From: Rhodoferax sp.
GTDB taxonomy: Bacteria; Pseudomonadota; Gammaproteobacteria; Burkholderiales; Burkholderiaceae_C
Assembly (NCBI GenBank): GCA_029865845.1
Contig: JARXAM010000043.1
Span: 1-38,672 of the forward strand
Direction of reading: 5' to 3'
Length of the DNA: 38,672 nt
Made by a program: the position numbers and the translations under genes. Positions within the stretch are counted from its first letter, which is position 1. Each line of letters begins with the position of its first letter. The notes below the pieces were generated by a model, which made no database searches, was not told where the DNA came from, and saw only the letters and a program-made list of their open reading frames with translations. Below are positions 16,546-25,351 of the stretch, piece by piece.

Positions 16546-18329
16546 GCCGCCCTACCGCCACTGCGCCGCGCACGCCGTTGCACCGGGGCCCCCTGGACTG
16601 GCGGCTGCTGGTGGAGTGGCTTGAGCGTGACCAGGTGATTTCTGCCGAGGAGGCGGTACGCACCATGGCGCGCTGCTCGCAGGCCGAAAGCGCCCAACAC
16701 CCGCTGGTGCGGCTGGCCGCCGTGTCCATGCGCCGTGCGGTGGATCAGAAGCCGCTGGATATTGAAACGCTGACCCAGTGGCTCGCACAGCGTGCGGGTT
16801 TGGAGTATTTGCGCATTGATCCCCTGAAGGTAGATGTGGGCAAGGTGGCCGACGCCTTTGGCCCTGCCTATGCTGAGCGACACCGCATTTTGCCGGTGGT
16901 CATCACACCCTCCGAGATCACCGTCGCAACCTCGGAGCCATTTATCTCCGACTGGGTGGCCGAGGTGGAACGCCAGAGCCGCCGCAGCGTCAAGTGCGTG
17001 GTGGCCAGCCCGCACGAAATCACCCGTTACACAGCTGAGTTTTATGCGTTGGCCAAAAGCGTGCGCGCCGCCAGCAAGTCGGGCGTGAACAATGGCGCGA
17101 GCTTCGAGCAGTTGGTTGAACTGGGCAAGAGCAACAAACAACTCGACGCCAACGACCAGGGTGTGGTGCAGGTGGTGGACTGGCTGTGGCAGTACGCCTT
17201 CGACCAGCGCGCCAGCGATATCCACCTGGAGCCACGGCGCGAGCAAGGCGTGATCCGCTTTCGCATCGACGGCGTGTTGCACCCGGTGTACCAGATGCCC
17301 ATGGGCGTGCTCAATGCCATGACCGCCCGCATCAAGCTGCTGGGGCGCATGGATGTGATTGAAAAGCGCCGTCCGCAAGACGGCCGCATCAAGACTCGCA
17401 ACCCGCGCGGCGACGAAATTGAAATGCGTATCTCCACCTTGCCCACCGCGTTTGGCGAGAAGATGGTGATGCGTATTTTTGACCCGGACAACGCGGTCAA
17501 AGACCTCGACGCGTTGGGCTTTAGCAGCCACGACGCCACGCGCTGGGAACAACTGGTCAAGCGCCCGCACGGCATCATTTTGGTGACCGGACCTACTGGT
17601 TCAGGCAAAACCACCACGCTGTACTCCACGCTCAAGCGTGTCGCTACCGAAGAGGTGAATGTGAGCACCGTGGAGGACCCGATCGAGATGATCGAGCCCT
17701 CGTTCAACCAGACCCAGGTGCAGCCGCAGCTGGACTTCGGGTTTGCACAGGGCTTACGCGCCCTGATGCGGCAGGACCCAGACATCATCATGGTGGGCGA
17801 AATCCGCGATCTGGAAACCGCCGAAATGGCCGTGCAGGCCGCGCTCACCGGCCACCTGGTGTTTTCGACCTTGCACACCAACGACGCGCCGTCTGCTGTC
17901 ACGCGGCTGATGGAGTTGGGCATTCCGGCCTACCTGATCAACGCGACCCTGCTGGGCGTGCTGGCCCAGCGCTTGGTGCGTACGCTGTGCAAGCAATGCA
18001 AGGTGCGCGATGAGGCGGCCACGCGCGAGGCCTTGGCCGACATCGTCAAGCCTTGGCAGATCAGTGGCGGCTACAAACCCTATAAAGCCGTGGGCTGTGT
18101 GGACTGCCGCATGACGGGCTATATGGGCCGCATGGGCTTGTATGAACTGCTGGTGGTGACAGATGGGTTCAAGGCGCGGGTGTCCGCAGAGCCTGGCATC
18201 GATGCATTGCGGCGGCAAGCTGTGGCCGATGGCATGCGCCCACTGCGGCTGGCGGGTGCACTGCGCGTGTCCGAAGGGTTGACGGTGATAGACGAGGTCA
18301 TGTCCGCGACGCCGCCGCTCACCGGTTAG
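16542..18329 (+). CDS. GspE/PulE/PilB-family secretion or pilus ATPase
   Basis: 595 residues. Contains an N-terminal MshEN/GspE-N-like region (about 60-170), a linker, and the hexameric ATPase core. Walker A is GPTGSGKTT (350-358), the Asp box is STVEDPIE, Walker B is IIMVGEIRD (415-423) and the His box is STLHTNDA. Two CxxC pairs (C483/C486 and C519/C522) form the zinc site typical of GspE/PilB. No gspF, gspD or pilC neighbour is present, so it is an orphan relative to its machine. It overlaps the spermidine-synthase-like gene by 4 bases. It could serve type II secretion or type IV pili; the pilin cluster 4 kb away does not settle that. Confidence 0.9.
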   Translation: MSRPTATAPRTPLHRGPLDWRLLVEWLERDQVISAEEAVRTMARCSQAESAQHPLVRLAAVSMRRAVDQKPLDIETLTQWLAQRAGLEYLRIDPLKVDVGKVADAFGPAYAERHRILPVVITPSEITVATSEPFISDWVAEVERQSRRSVKCVVASPHEITRYTAEFYALAKSVRAASKSGVNNGASFEQLVELGKSNKQLDANDQGVVQVVDWLWQYAFDQRASDIHLEPRREQGVIRFRIDGVLHPVYQMPMGVLNAMTARIKLLGRMDVIEKRRPQDGRIKTRNPRGDEIEMRISTLPTAFGEKMVMRIFDPDNAVKDLDALGFSSHDATRWEQLVKRPHGIILVTGPTGSGKTTTLYSTLKRVATEEVNVSTVEDPIEMIEPSFNQTQVQPQLDFGFAQGLRALMRQDPDIIMVGEIRDLETAEMAVQAALTGHLVFSTLHTNDAPSAVTRLMELGIPAYLINATLLGVLAQRLVRTLCKQCKVRDEAATREALADIVKPWQISGGYKPYKAVGCVDCRMTGYMGRMGLYELLVVTDGFKARVSAEPGIDALRRQAVADGMRPLRLAGALRVSEGLTVIDEVMSATPPLTG

Positions 18330-18394
18330 GCTGAATTTATGCAGCCCTATGATCCGGTAACGCTGCACTACAGCATGCCTGGATCGAAGCCGCC

Positions 18395-19687
18395 ATGACA
18401 CAGCTCCCCACCCAACACCGCCTGCGCCTCTCGCTGCACAACGAGGTGCACGCCCGCCCCCCCGAACCCATGGGCATGCCCATGGCGCTTTCGCATGTGG
18501 TGATGGCCTGCAACCAAGAACAGCGCGATGCCAGTCGCGCGCATATCGCTGCGCTCGCTCGCGACCACCACCTTCCGGCCCCGGACGAGGACTCCATCCA
18601 CACGCGCATGGATTTTGGTCCCTTCAAGGTGCGATGGGAGTTGCACACCGAGTTTGTGACCTGGACCTTTATGCGCAGCATGGCCGATCCCGGCAATGCG
18701 GAGCGAGACCTCGAAGTCGCGCTGGATGCTGTTCCCCAACAGTGGGTGTCCAAACTGCCGGGCGCGTGTCTGGCAAGCCTGCACCTGTGGCTGCTGCCTG
18801 CCAAGGACGAGAGCGTGTTGCCTTGGCTGCGCCACGTGCTGCATGAAGACACGCTGGTGGCCTCTTCGGTGGCTGATGGCTTGGGCGAGGTGTACACCGA
18901 TTTTTCGGTGCATGCGGATGGCTCCTCGCGCATGGTGCTGTTCGCCGGCGGCATGACGCCACGCCGTTTGGGGCGTCTGGTGCAGTGCCTGCTAGAAATC
19001 GAGACCTATCGCATGGCGGCCTTGCTGGGCCTGCCTGCGGCGCGCGAAGCCGCGCACGTGCTGTCCAGCGCCGAGCGCGAACTTGCCGAGTTGGCGCAGG
19101 CCATCCGCTCTGCCACCCGCAATGACGAGCCAGTGCTGTTGGACCGCCTAACCCGCTTGGCGGGGCAGGTGGAGAGCCAGCACGCAGCGACCCATTCGCG
19201 CTTCTCCGCCAGTGCGGCCTACTTTGAGTTGGTGGACAAGCGCATTGCAGATATTGCCGAGTCGCGCCTGCCGGGCATGCAAACGATCCGCGAGTTTATG
19301 GACCGGCGCCTCACCCCTGCGCGCAGCACCTGTGCATGGTCCAGCCGACGGCAGGATGCGCTGTCTCAGCGCGTCTCGCGCATCAGCAACCTGCTGCGCA
19401 CCCGGGTGGAGATCGAGCAGCAGCAAAGTAGCCAGGCACTCTTGGCCACCATGAACACCCGCCAGGGCCTGCAGTTGCAATTGCAGTCCACGGTGGAGGG
19501 GCTTTCGGTGGCGGCCATCACCTATTACATCGTTGGCTTGGTGAGCTATATGGCCAAGGCGGCGGCCCACTACGGTTGGCCCTGGAGCCCCGAAATCACC
19601 GCTGCAGCTGCCATTCCGCTGGTAGCGGGCAGCGTGTGGTGGTCTTTGCGGCGCTTGCACCACCGCTTGTTTACCTCGGCGTCGTAG
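18395..19687 (+). CDS. DUF3422 family membrane protein
   Basis: 430 residues. The family signature LHNEVHARPPEP opens the protein. The central part is a long helical region with charged heptads (about 220-350), and the C-terminus has two hydrophobic segments (AAITYYIVGLVSYMAKAAA and ITAAAAIPLVAGSVWW) that should anchor it in the inner membrane. Function is unknown for the family. It lies 65 bases after the PulE-like gene on the same strand and is the last gene before the ahpC promoter region. Confidence 0.9.
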   Translation: MTQLPTQHRLRLSLHNEVHARPPEPMGMPMALSHVVMACNQEQRDASRAHIAALARDHHLPAPDEDSIHTRMDFGPFKVRWELHTEFVTWTFMRSMADPGNAERDLEVALDAVPQQWVSKLPGACLASLHLWLLPAKDESVLPWLRHVLHEDTLVASSVADGLGEVYTDFSVHADGSSRMVLFAGGMTPRRLGRLVQCLLEIETYRMAALLGLPAAREAAHVLSSAERELAELAQAIRSATRNDEPVLLDRLTRLAGQVESQHAATHSRFSASAAYFELVDKRIADIAESRLPGMQTIREFMDRRLTPARSTCAWSSRRQDALSQRVSRISNLLRTRVEIEQQQSSQALLATMNTRQGLQLQLQSTVEGLSVAAITYYIVGLVSYMAKAAAHYGWPWSPEITAAAAIPLVAGSVWWSLRRLHHRLFTSAS

Positions 19688-19723
19688 CGCAGGAGCGGTG
19701 CCTATGGGGTGTGCCACAGCGCC

Positions 19724-19760
19724 ATAGATTTTACAAATCCACCTCATTGGATCAATCAAC
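19724..19760 (+). promoter_or_regulatory. Candidate OxyR binding site upstream of ahpC
   Basis: Two 15-base half-elements separated by exactly 7 bases resemble ATAGnTnnnAnCTAT. The first (19724-19738) keeps ATAG, the T and A at the inner positions and a final AT. The second (19746-19760) is weaker. A -10-like TAAGAT lies at 19783-19788, so the site abuts where a -35 would be, as in OxyR-activated promoters. The motif match is partial. Confidence 0.5.
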
Positions 19761-19834
19761 CCTGAGCATCACAAAGAGGCCCTAAGATTCACCCCGTTCA
19801 CTTATCGAACAAGCCATTTCAAGAGGAAATCACC

Positions 19835-20398
19835 ATGTCTTTGATTAACACCGCCATCGCTCCCTTCAAGAACGAAGCCTTTCACAACGGCAAGTTCGTG
19901 ACCGTGACCAACGAGTCCATCAAGGGCAAGTGGAATGTGTTCATTTTCATGCCCGCCGCTTTCACTTTCAACTGCCCCACCGAGGTGGAAGATGCGGCTG
20001 ACAACTATGCGGAATTCCAAAAAGCTGGTGCCGAGGTCTACATCGTGACCACCGACACCCACTTTGCCCACAAGGTGTGGCACGAAACCTCCCCCGCCGT
20101 GGGCAAGGCCAAGTTCCCCCTGATTGGCGACCCCACCCACGCCCTGACACGCGCGTTTGATGTGCATATCGACGAAGAAGGCCTGGCACTGCGCGGCACC
20201 TTCATCATCAACCCCGAAGGCGTGATCAAGACTGCAGAAGTGCACTCCAACGAAATCGCCCGTGATGTGAAGGAAACCGTGCGCAAGCTCAAAGCCGCCC
20301 AGTACACCGCCGCTAACCCCGGCCAAGTGTGCCCCGCCAAGTGGAATGAAGGCGCCAAGACCATCGCCCCGTCCATCGACCTGGTTGGCAAGATCTAA
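19835..20398 (+). CDS. ahpC: Alkyl hydroperoxide reductase subunit C (peroxiredoxin)
   Basis: 187 residues, the normal AhpC size. Typical 2-Cys peroxiredoxin that reduces hydrogen peroxide and organic hydroperoxides in the cytoplasm. The peroxidatic cysteine is Cys47 in FTFNCPTE and the resolving cysteine is Cys166 in QVCPAKW. The start has AAGAGGAAATCACC immediately before it. It is followed by a hairpin terminator and then ahpF, its reductase. Coding strength and codon choice suggest high expression. Confidence 0.97.
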   Translation: MSLINTAIAPFKNEAFHNGKFVTVTNESIKGKWNVFIFMPAAFTFNCPTEVEDAADNYAEFQKAGAEVYIVTTDTHFAHKVWHETSPAVGKAKFPLIGDPTHALTRAFDVHIDEEGLALRGTFIINPEGVIKTAEVHSNEIARDVKETVRKLKAAQYTAANPGQVCPAKWNEGAKTIAPSIDLVGKI

Positions 20399-20420
20399 CG
20401 CTCCGGCACCCGTCGGTGGG

Positions 20421-20434
20421 GCGGCATACGCCGC
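20421..20434 (+). other. Small GC-rich hairpin in the ahpC-ahpF gap
   Basis: GCGGC-ATAC-GCCGC forms a 5-bp stem with a 4-base loop just ahead of the main terminator. It may slow polymerase or protect the ahpC mRNA 3' end; this is inference. Confidence 0.4.
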
Positions 20435-20439
20435 TCACG

Positions 20440-20487
20440 AGCCGGACAGCGTCCTGCTGCAGGTGCAGCGGGCCGTCCGGCTTTTTT
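20440..20487 (+). terminator. Intrinsic terminator between ahpC and ahpF
   Basis: The stem AGCCGGAC (20440-20447) pairs with GTCCGGCT (20475-20482), with an inner hairpin GCTGCA-GG-TGCAGC in the loop, followed by six T. It should lower ahpF transcription relative to ahpC, which matches the need for more peroxiredoxin than reductase. Confidence 0.8.
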
Positions 20488-20562
20488 GTTCCCGAAAACA
20501 ACCTGAATCTCGAAGCAACGACGCGTTCACCCCCAATGGCCCACGCGCTCAAAGGAATTACC

Positions 20563-22149
20563 ATGCTTGACGACACACTCAAATCCCAACTCGGCGCGTA
20601 CCTGGAGCGCGTCACACAGCCGATAGAGATCGTGGCGTCTCTGGGCGACGACGACAATTCCGCACAAATGCGCGACCTGCTGCACACCCTACAGAGTTTG
20701 CGTAGCGACAAGATCACGGTGTCGTTGGACGGAACCGACGCCCGCAAACCTTCCTTTAGCCTGCGGCGCGGTGGCGCAGACACCGCGTTGCGGTTTGCCG
20801 GTTTGCCGCTGGGTCACGAATTCACTTCGCTAGTATTGGCATTGTTGTGGACGGGTGGGCACCCGCCCAAGGTGGAGCAAGAGGTCATAGACCAGATCAA
20901 GACCCTGGCCCCTGCGGATGGCGGTGACTTCAATTTCGAGGTTTACATGTCCCTCACGTGCCACAACTGCCCCGACGTCGTGCAAGCCCTGAGCCTGATG
21001 GCCATCCTCAACCCCAAGGTCAAAACCACGGTGATTGAAGGCGGTGCCTTTCAAGACGAAGTGAATGCCCGCGAAATCATGGCCGTGCCCAGCGTTTACC
21101 TGAATGGCGCGCTGTTTGGCAACGGTCGCATGCTGGTCGAGGAAATTGTGGCCAAGCTCGATACCGGTGCCGCTGACAAGGACGCTGCCAAGTTGACTGC
21201 CAAAGCGCCCTATGACGTGCTTATCGTGGGTGGCGGCCCCGCTGGTGCCGCAGCCGCTGTGTACGCCGCGCGCAAAGGTATCCGGGTGGGCGTGGCGGCC
21301 GAGCGCTTTGGCGGGCAGACCAACGACACCATGGCCATCGAAAACTACATTTCGGTGCTGGAAACCGATGGTCCCAAGTTTGCTGCCGCCCTCGAAGCGC
21401 AGACCCGCTCCGTGGGCGTGGACATCATGAACCTGCAACGCGCCGAAAAAATCGTACCCGCGGCAGCGGCGGACGGCTTGACCGAGGTGGTATTGGCAAA
21501 CGGTGGCACGCTCAAAGCCAAGACCGTCATTCTGTCCACCGGCGCGCGCTGGCGCAATGTGAATGTGCCCGGAGAGGCTGCATACAAAAATAAGGGGGTA
21601 GCCTACTGCCCGCACTGCGATGGCCCCTTGTTCAAGGGCAAAGACGTGGCTGTGATTGGCGGCGGCAACTCGGGTATTGAGGCGGCTATCGACCTTGCGG
21701 GCGTGGTCAAACATGTGACCGTCATTGAGTTTGCAGACCAGCTCAAGGCGGACGCGGTGCTGGTGAAAAAGCTCCATAGCCTGCCAAACGTGACGGTGCA
21801 CACCAACGCCCAAACGACAGAGATCACCGGCCTGAATGCTGAAGGTGTAGATACAGGCAAGGTTACCGGCCTGAAATACCAAGACCGCGCCACTGGGGTG
21901 GAGCATCGGTTGGCGCTGGAGGGCGTATTTGTGCAAATTGGCCTGGTCCCCAACACCGAGTTCCTGAAAGGGGTGGTGGATTTGAGCAAATTCGGTGAAA
22001 TCGTGGTGGACGCACGCGGCCATACCAACGTGCCCGGCGTGTTTGCGGCGGGCGACTGTACGACCGTACCGTACAAACAAATTGTGATTGCCGCAGGCGA
22101 AGGTGCCAAGGCGGCACTGAGTGCGTTTGACCATTTGATCCGGCACTAA
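20563..22149 (+). CDS. ahpF: Alkyl hydroperoxide reductase subunit F
   Basis: 528 residues, full length. NADH-dependent flavoprotein that regenerates AhpC. The N-terminal tandem thioredoxin-fold domain carries the active CxxC at C133/C136 (LTCHNCPD). The FAD-binding [11 protein letters not shown] follows near residue 221, the second redox pair C349/C352 (YCPHCDGP) and the NAD(P)H-binding [10 protein letters not shown] lie in the middle, and [10 protein letters not shown] near the end contacts FAD. The ATG at 20563 is chosen because AAAGGA precedes it and the N-terminus matches AhpF; the open frame extends 49 codons further through the terminator. It probably depends on readthrough from the ahpC promoter. 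Confidence 0.97.
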   Translation: MLDDTLKSQLGAYLERVTQPIEIVASLGDDDNSAQMRDLLHTLQSLRSDKITVSLDGTDARKPSFSLRRGGADTALRFAGLPLGHEFTSLVLALLWTGGHPPKVEQEVIDQIKTLAPADGGDFNFEVYMSLTCHNCPDVVQALSLMAILNPKVKTTVIEGGAFQDEVNAREIMAVPSVYLNGALFGNGRMLVEEIVAKLDTGAADKDAAKLTAKAPYDVLIVGGGPAGAAAAVYAARKGIRVGVAAERFGGQTNDTMAIENYISVLETDGPKFAAALEAQTRSVGVDIMNLQRAEKIVPAAAADGLTEVVLANGGTLKAKTVILSTGARWRNVNVPGEAAYKNKGVAYCPHCDGPLFKGKDVAVIGGGNSGIEAAIDLAGVVKHVTVIEFADQLKADAVLVKKLHSLPNVTVHTNAQTTEITGLNAEGVDTGKVTGLKYQDRATGVEHRLALEGVFVQIGLVPNTEFLKGVVDLSKFGEIVVDARGHTNVPGVFAAGDCTTVPYKQIVIAAGEGAKAALSAFDHLIRH

Positions 22150-22201
22150 CCGGATGGCCTGACCCGCTACGCTGGGGCAGGCGTGACAAATCTATAAAAC
22201 A

Positions 22202-22223
22202 GGGCGCTGCGGCGCCCTTTTTT
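22202..22223 (+). terminator. Intrinsic terminator after ahpF
   Basis: GGGCGC-TGCG-GCGCCC forms a 6-bp stem with a 4-base loop, followed by six T. It ends the ahpCF transcript and separates it from the pilin operon. Confidence 0.88.
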
Positions 22224-22498
22224 ATTGCTGTGTGTTGGAGCAGCACTCCGATGGCAGTGCCTGACGGGCGTTGCGAATAACGGCGAACCACTGCATATCC
22301 ATGTTTACATTGAGTTACAGATGGAGAAGAAAGAACTACAAACCAGCGGGTGAAAGCAGCTCTGCATGGTGGCTCCACGACACATGTCGTCATGCAGTGG
22401 CAATTCACATGACCACCAATTCGACTAAATCTGCAGTGTGCTGCGCAGTATGTCGTAAGCAGTGCATATATCACCTTGATATGGGTATGGGTTACATA
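22224..22498 (+). promoter_or_regulatory. Gene-free leader region of the minor pilin operon
   Basis: About 350 bases separate ahpF from fimT; the part after the terminator must hold the pilin operon promoter. The open frame through it is a continuation of fimT without codon character. It contains an inverted repeat, CTGCATG (22362-22368) with CATGCAG (22391-22397), enclosing ACGACA-CA-TGTCGT (22377-22390), with an 8-base bulge on one side. I find no clear sigma-70 or sigma-54 promoter. Confidence 0.45.
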
Positions 22499-23095
22499 AT
22501 GACGTGTGCAAGAAAACCATGTATCCAGCAAGGTATGACCTTGGTGGAGCTATTGGTGACCATGGCCATACTTGGAATACTGTTGGGTCTGGCCATTCCC
22601 AATTTTCAATCAGTGATTGCCGCCAATGCGCTGCGCACCGCTACCAACGACCTTATGGCAGGTATTGCGCAAACGCGGGCCCTTGCAATCCGAACCGGCA
22701 AGCGGGCGACGATGTGCCCCAGCCTCAGTGGTACATACTGTGACCAGAGTGCGACTTGGCAAGACGGGTGGATCATATTTTCTGACCCCAGTAAAAGGGG
22801 AGGGGCATTGGCCGCCACGGATGCAGCAGTTATTACGGCATACCACCCCTCGCTTGCTAGCAGCATTATTGTTGTGTCCAATGATGGTATACCGGGCTAT
22901 ATATCCTACGGTGGTGACGGGCAGGGAAAAAAAATTAATGGTGAAGTCATGGCAGGAACCCTGCGGGTTTGTACCACCGCATCTGCTGTGCTTGACGCAG
23001 AACGGGCCCGCAATTTGGTGATGAACTTTGTTGGCCGTATCTCCAACAGAAAAATATCCACCGATGCTAGCTGCAACGCGAGAATGGCGGCATAG
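22499..23095 (+). CDS. fimT: Type IV pilus minor pilin, FimT/GspH family
   Basis: 198 residues. Prepilin leader of 12 residues, cleavage predicted after Gly12 (QQG|MTLVELLV) with Glu5 of the mature pilin present, then the hydrophobic helix. The middle has the GspH-like block ALRTATNDLMAGIAQTRALAIRTGKRATMC. The first of six pilus genes in order. ATG 22499 is preferred because it gives a normal short leader; in-frame ATGs at 22481 and 22487 are alternatives, and none has a convincing ribosome site. Contains an A8 tract at 22927-22934. The DNA is visibly less GC-rich than the genes before it. Confidence 0.86.
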   Translation: MTCARKPCIQQGMTLVELLVTMAILGILLGLAIPNFQSVIAANALRTATNDLMAGIAQTRALAIRTGKRATMCPSLSGTYCDQSATWQDGWIIFSDPSKRGGALAATDAAVITAYHPSLASSIIVVSNDGIPGYISYGGDGQGKKINGEVMAGTLRVCTTASAVLDAERARNLVMNFVGRISNRKISTDASCNARMAA

Positions 23096-23108
23096 CGCCA
23101 CGGAGTTA

Positions 23109-23666
23109 ATGAAAGTGCAGCTGCCTCCTCTATACAACAGCGCCAGCACCCTAAAGCAAACAGGTGCGTCTATGGTGGAGATACTGGTATCTCTGCTGAT
23201 ACTCAGTGTAGGCACACTCGGCATGGCGGGCTTGCAGGCACGGGCAATTCGTGGCAGCGTGAGTAGCGCTCAGCGGGTACAGGCGGTCATGCTTTCCAAT
23301 GTCATGATGGAAATGCTGCGTGCAGATATAAGCAGCGCCAAAGCCTTGAAATACAACATGGGTGAAAGCGACACAAGTGGAGCAATTACCGATACCGTTT
23401 GTAGCACCGCCGGTTTCTCTGCAGACGACCTTCCCGGGAAGAACAAAAAATACTGGATTGAAGCTCTCCAAAAGAGTATGGGGTCTGCTGCCACATCCAG
23501 TGGTGAGAGTGGCAGCACGAATACTACGCCTGCAAGTCGCAATACATCCGCCTGTGGCGCTGTGTTGTGTAACGCATCGGGTGAGTGCCGCGTGCTGGTG
23601 GCATGGGACGACAGACCGGCTGGGGGCTTGGAAAAGCAATCCATTGAGATTAAGTCAAAGTTGTAG
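23109..23666 (+). CDS. pilV: Type IV pilus minor pilin PilV
   Basis: 185 residues. Cleavage predicted after Gly19 (QTG|ASMVEILVSLLILSVG), Glu5 present, followed by GMAGLQARAIRGS, a characteristic PilV segment. The ATG at 23109 has CGGAG four bases before it. It begins 13 bases after fimT and ends 7 bases before pilW. PilV is part of the minor-pilin tip complex that starts pilus assembly and carries PilY1. The C-terminal half, rich in Ser/Thr/Gly, is variable in this family. Confidence 0.85.
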   Translation: MKVQLPPLYNSASTLKQTGASMVEILVSLLILSVGTLGMAGLQARAIRGSVSSAQRVQAVMLSNVMMEMLRADISSAKALKYNMGESDTSGAITDTVCSTAGFSADDLPGKNKKYWIEALQKSMGSAATSSGESGSTNTTPASRNTSACGAVLCNASGECRVLVAWDDRPAGGLEKQSIEIKSKL

Positions 23667-23673
23667 CCCGGGT

Positions 23674-24768
23674 ATGTCTAACCCTTCACTACAGACAGCA
23701 ATCGCCCATCGCCAAACCGGATTTTCGTTAGTCGAACTTATGGTTTCGATGGTGCTGGGGCTGGTGATTATTGGTGGCGTCATGTCGGTGTTTATGAGCA
23801 GCAAATCCATTTTTGCCGCTACCGAAAGCCTGGCGCGCATTCAAGAAAATGGCCGTGTCGCGCTGACCCTGTTGTCCCGCGACATATTGGAGGCGGGTCA
23901 GCAACCCTGCGGTGATGTGCCGATAGCCAATGTGATCCGTTCGGAGGGCAGTATTCCTCGATGGGCAGATTGGGGCGCTGGCGTAGTGCAGGGAATTGAT
24001 AAATCGGTAGATGTTACCGATCTTGCAGCCTTCGGTACCGACAAAAACAATCGAATCATGGGTACCGATGCCATCTTGATATTCAAAGGTAGCGACGAAG
24101 TGCAAACAATTACCTCCCACGATCCAGCGTCCACCACACTGACGCTAAATAGTATTGGAAACTTGAAGGAAAAAGACGTGATACTTGTGTGCGACAAGCA
24201 AAGCGGTGTCATCGTACAGATTAACAGGGTGAATGAGAATGCAAAAACGTTGGATTACCGTAAGTCGGACGCGAATAGGAACTGCGGAAATGGTTTGGGA
24301 TATCCAGCTGCGGAGACTTGCGACACTGCCAAAACATTTGATGCTGCGACCGCACAATTGACAAAACTCGAGTCTACTGTGTGGTATGTAGGGCGCGGTT
24401 TGGAGGGTAAGACTAACTCAATATTCAAGACATATATAAGAAAATCAAATAATGGTGTAATTTCTGTTTCTCGCGAGGAGGTAATCACAGATGTTAAGAG
24501 TTTTGATATCACCTACCTTACAAATACAAATGAAGGCGTTCTGAACGCAGATTGGCTGAGTGCGAATGACGAGAAATTTGCTGCAACGAGCCACGGTTGG
24601 TCTGAACAAAATACGGGGGCGCAAGTCGTCGCCGTCCGGGTGGAGTTGACCCTTTTGGGAACCGACAAAGCGGTGGCCGGAACGCCTGCGCTGGAAAGAA
24701 AATTGGTGCAGGTAATCCGCCTCAGAAACCGGAATAACACCTTTCAGGCTTCAGATGACAGTCAATAG
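23674..24768 (+). CDS. pilW: Type IV pilus assembly protein PilW
   Basis: 364 residues. Prepilin signal cut after Gly16 (QTG|FSLVELMVSMVLGLVIIGG), Glu5 present, then the PilW block RIQENGRVALTLLSRDILEAG. The long C-terminal region contains paired cysteines (for example NRNCGNG and ETCDTA) likely to form disulfides in the periplasm. It overlaps pilX by 14 bases. The frame is open upstream inside pilV, but the prepilin signal fixes the start at 23674. From about 24.0 to 24.6 kb it is notably A+T rich. Confidence 0.88.
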   Translation: MSNPSLQTAIAHRQTGFSLVELMVSMVLGLVIIGGVMSVFMSSKSIFAATESLARIQENGRVALTLLSRDILEAGQQPCGDVPIANVIRSEGSIPRWADWGAGVVQGIDKSVDVTDLAAFGTDKNNRIMGTDAILIFKGSDEVQTITSHDPASTTLTLNSIGNLKEKDVILVCDKQSGVIVQINRVNENAKTLDYRKSDANRNCGNGLGYPAAETCDTAKTFDAATAQLTKLESTVWYVGRGLEGKTNSIFKTYIRKSNNGVISVSREEVITDVKSFDITYLTNTNEGVLNADWLSANDEKFAATSHGWSEQNTGAQVVAVRVELTLLGTDKAVAGTPALERKLVQVIRLRNRNNTFQASDDSQ

Positions 24769-25342
24769 CCATTCCCTGCCAAGCTATCGCACTCGCCAAC
24801 GGGGCGTGACATTGGTGGTCAGTTTGGTGGTATTACTCCTGATGACGGTCATGGGTATTGCGGCCATTCGGCTCATTACCGCAGAAGAGGGTATGGCTAC
24901 CGGCTTTTATGACCGCGCCTTGGCGTTTCAGGCGACCGAGGCGGCGCTAAAGGATGTGGAAGCAGAGGTTGAATCAAGAAAGCCTGTGCCACTGTCCAAA
25001 GCCGCCCAGGTAGCAGATTGCGGTGATGTAGACGGCATCAGGGTATGCAGAACTCCAGCTTTCGCAACAACTTCAACGACAGGCGCAGATGCTGGTGCCG
25101 CGCCCGTTGAACGGTGGGCAGACAAACTCTTCTCGGGTTGGAAAGAACGAGCTGCCTACACATCTGGCTCTATATCGGTTATCCCCGACTATTTTGTGGA
25201 ATACCTGGGAAATGAGTTTCCTTGTAATCCTGGGGATGCTGACGCTGTGTACGAATGCAAAAGATATCGGATAACGGCGCGGGTCAAAGGCGGAGCGGGC
25301 CGGGCATCGGTCATGCTTCAGTCTATTTACGCAACAGAGTGA
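24755..25342 (+). CDS. pilX: Type IV pilus assembly protein PilX
   Basis: 195 residues. Leader cut predicted after Gly17 (RQRG|VTLVVSLVVLLLMTVMG). Position 5 of the mature protein is Val, not Glu, as in GspK-like pilins that sit at the very tip. The family region AAIRLITAEEGMATGFYDRALAFQATEAALKDVE follows. Four cysteines in the distal half may pair. It overlaps pilW and ends 9 bases before pilY1. Confidence 0.88.
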   Translation: MTVNSHSLPSYRTRQRGVTLVVSLVVLLLMTVMGIAAIRLITAEEGMATGFYDRALAFQATEAALKDVEAEVESRKPVPLSKAAQVADCGDVDGIRVCRTPAFATTSTTGADAGAAPVERWADKLFSGWKERAAYTSGSISVIPDYFVEYLGNEFPCNPGDADAVYECKRYRITARVKGGAGRASVMLQSIYATE

Positions 25343-25351
25343 GTAGGTAGT

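Noticed and set aside
16257-17570. 437-codon minus-strand frame inside the PulE-like gene
   Set aside because: It covers the opposite strand of conserved ATPase motifs; translation is low-complexity and unrecognisable.
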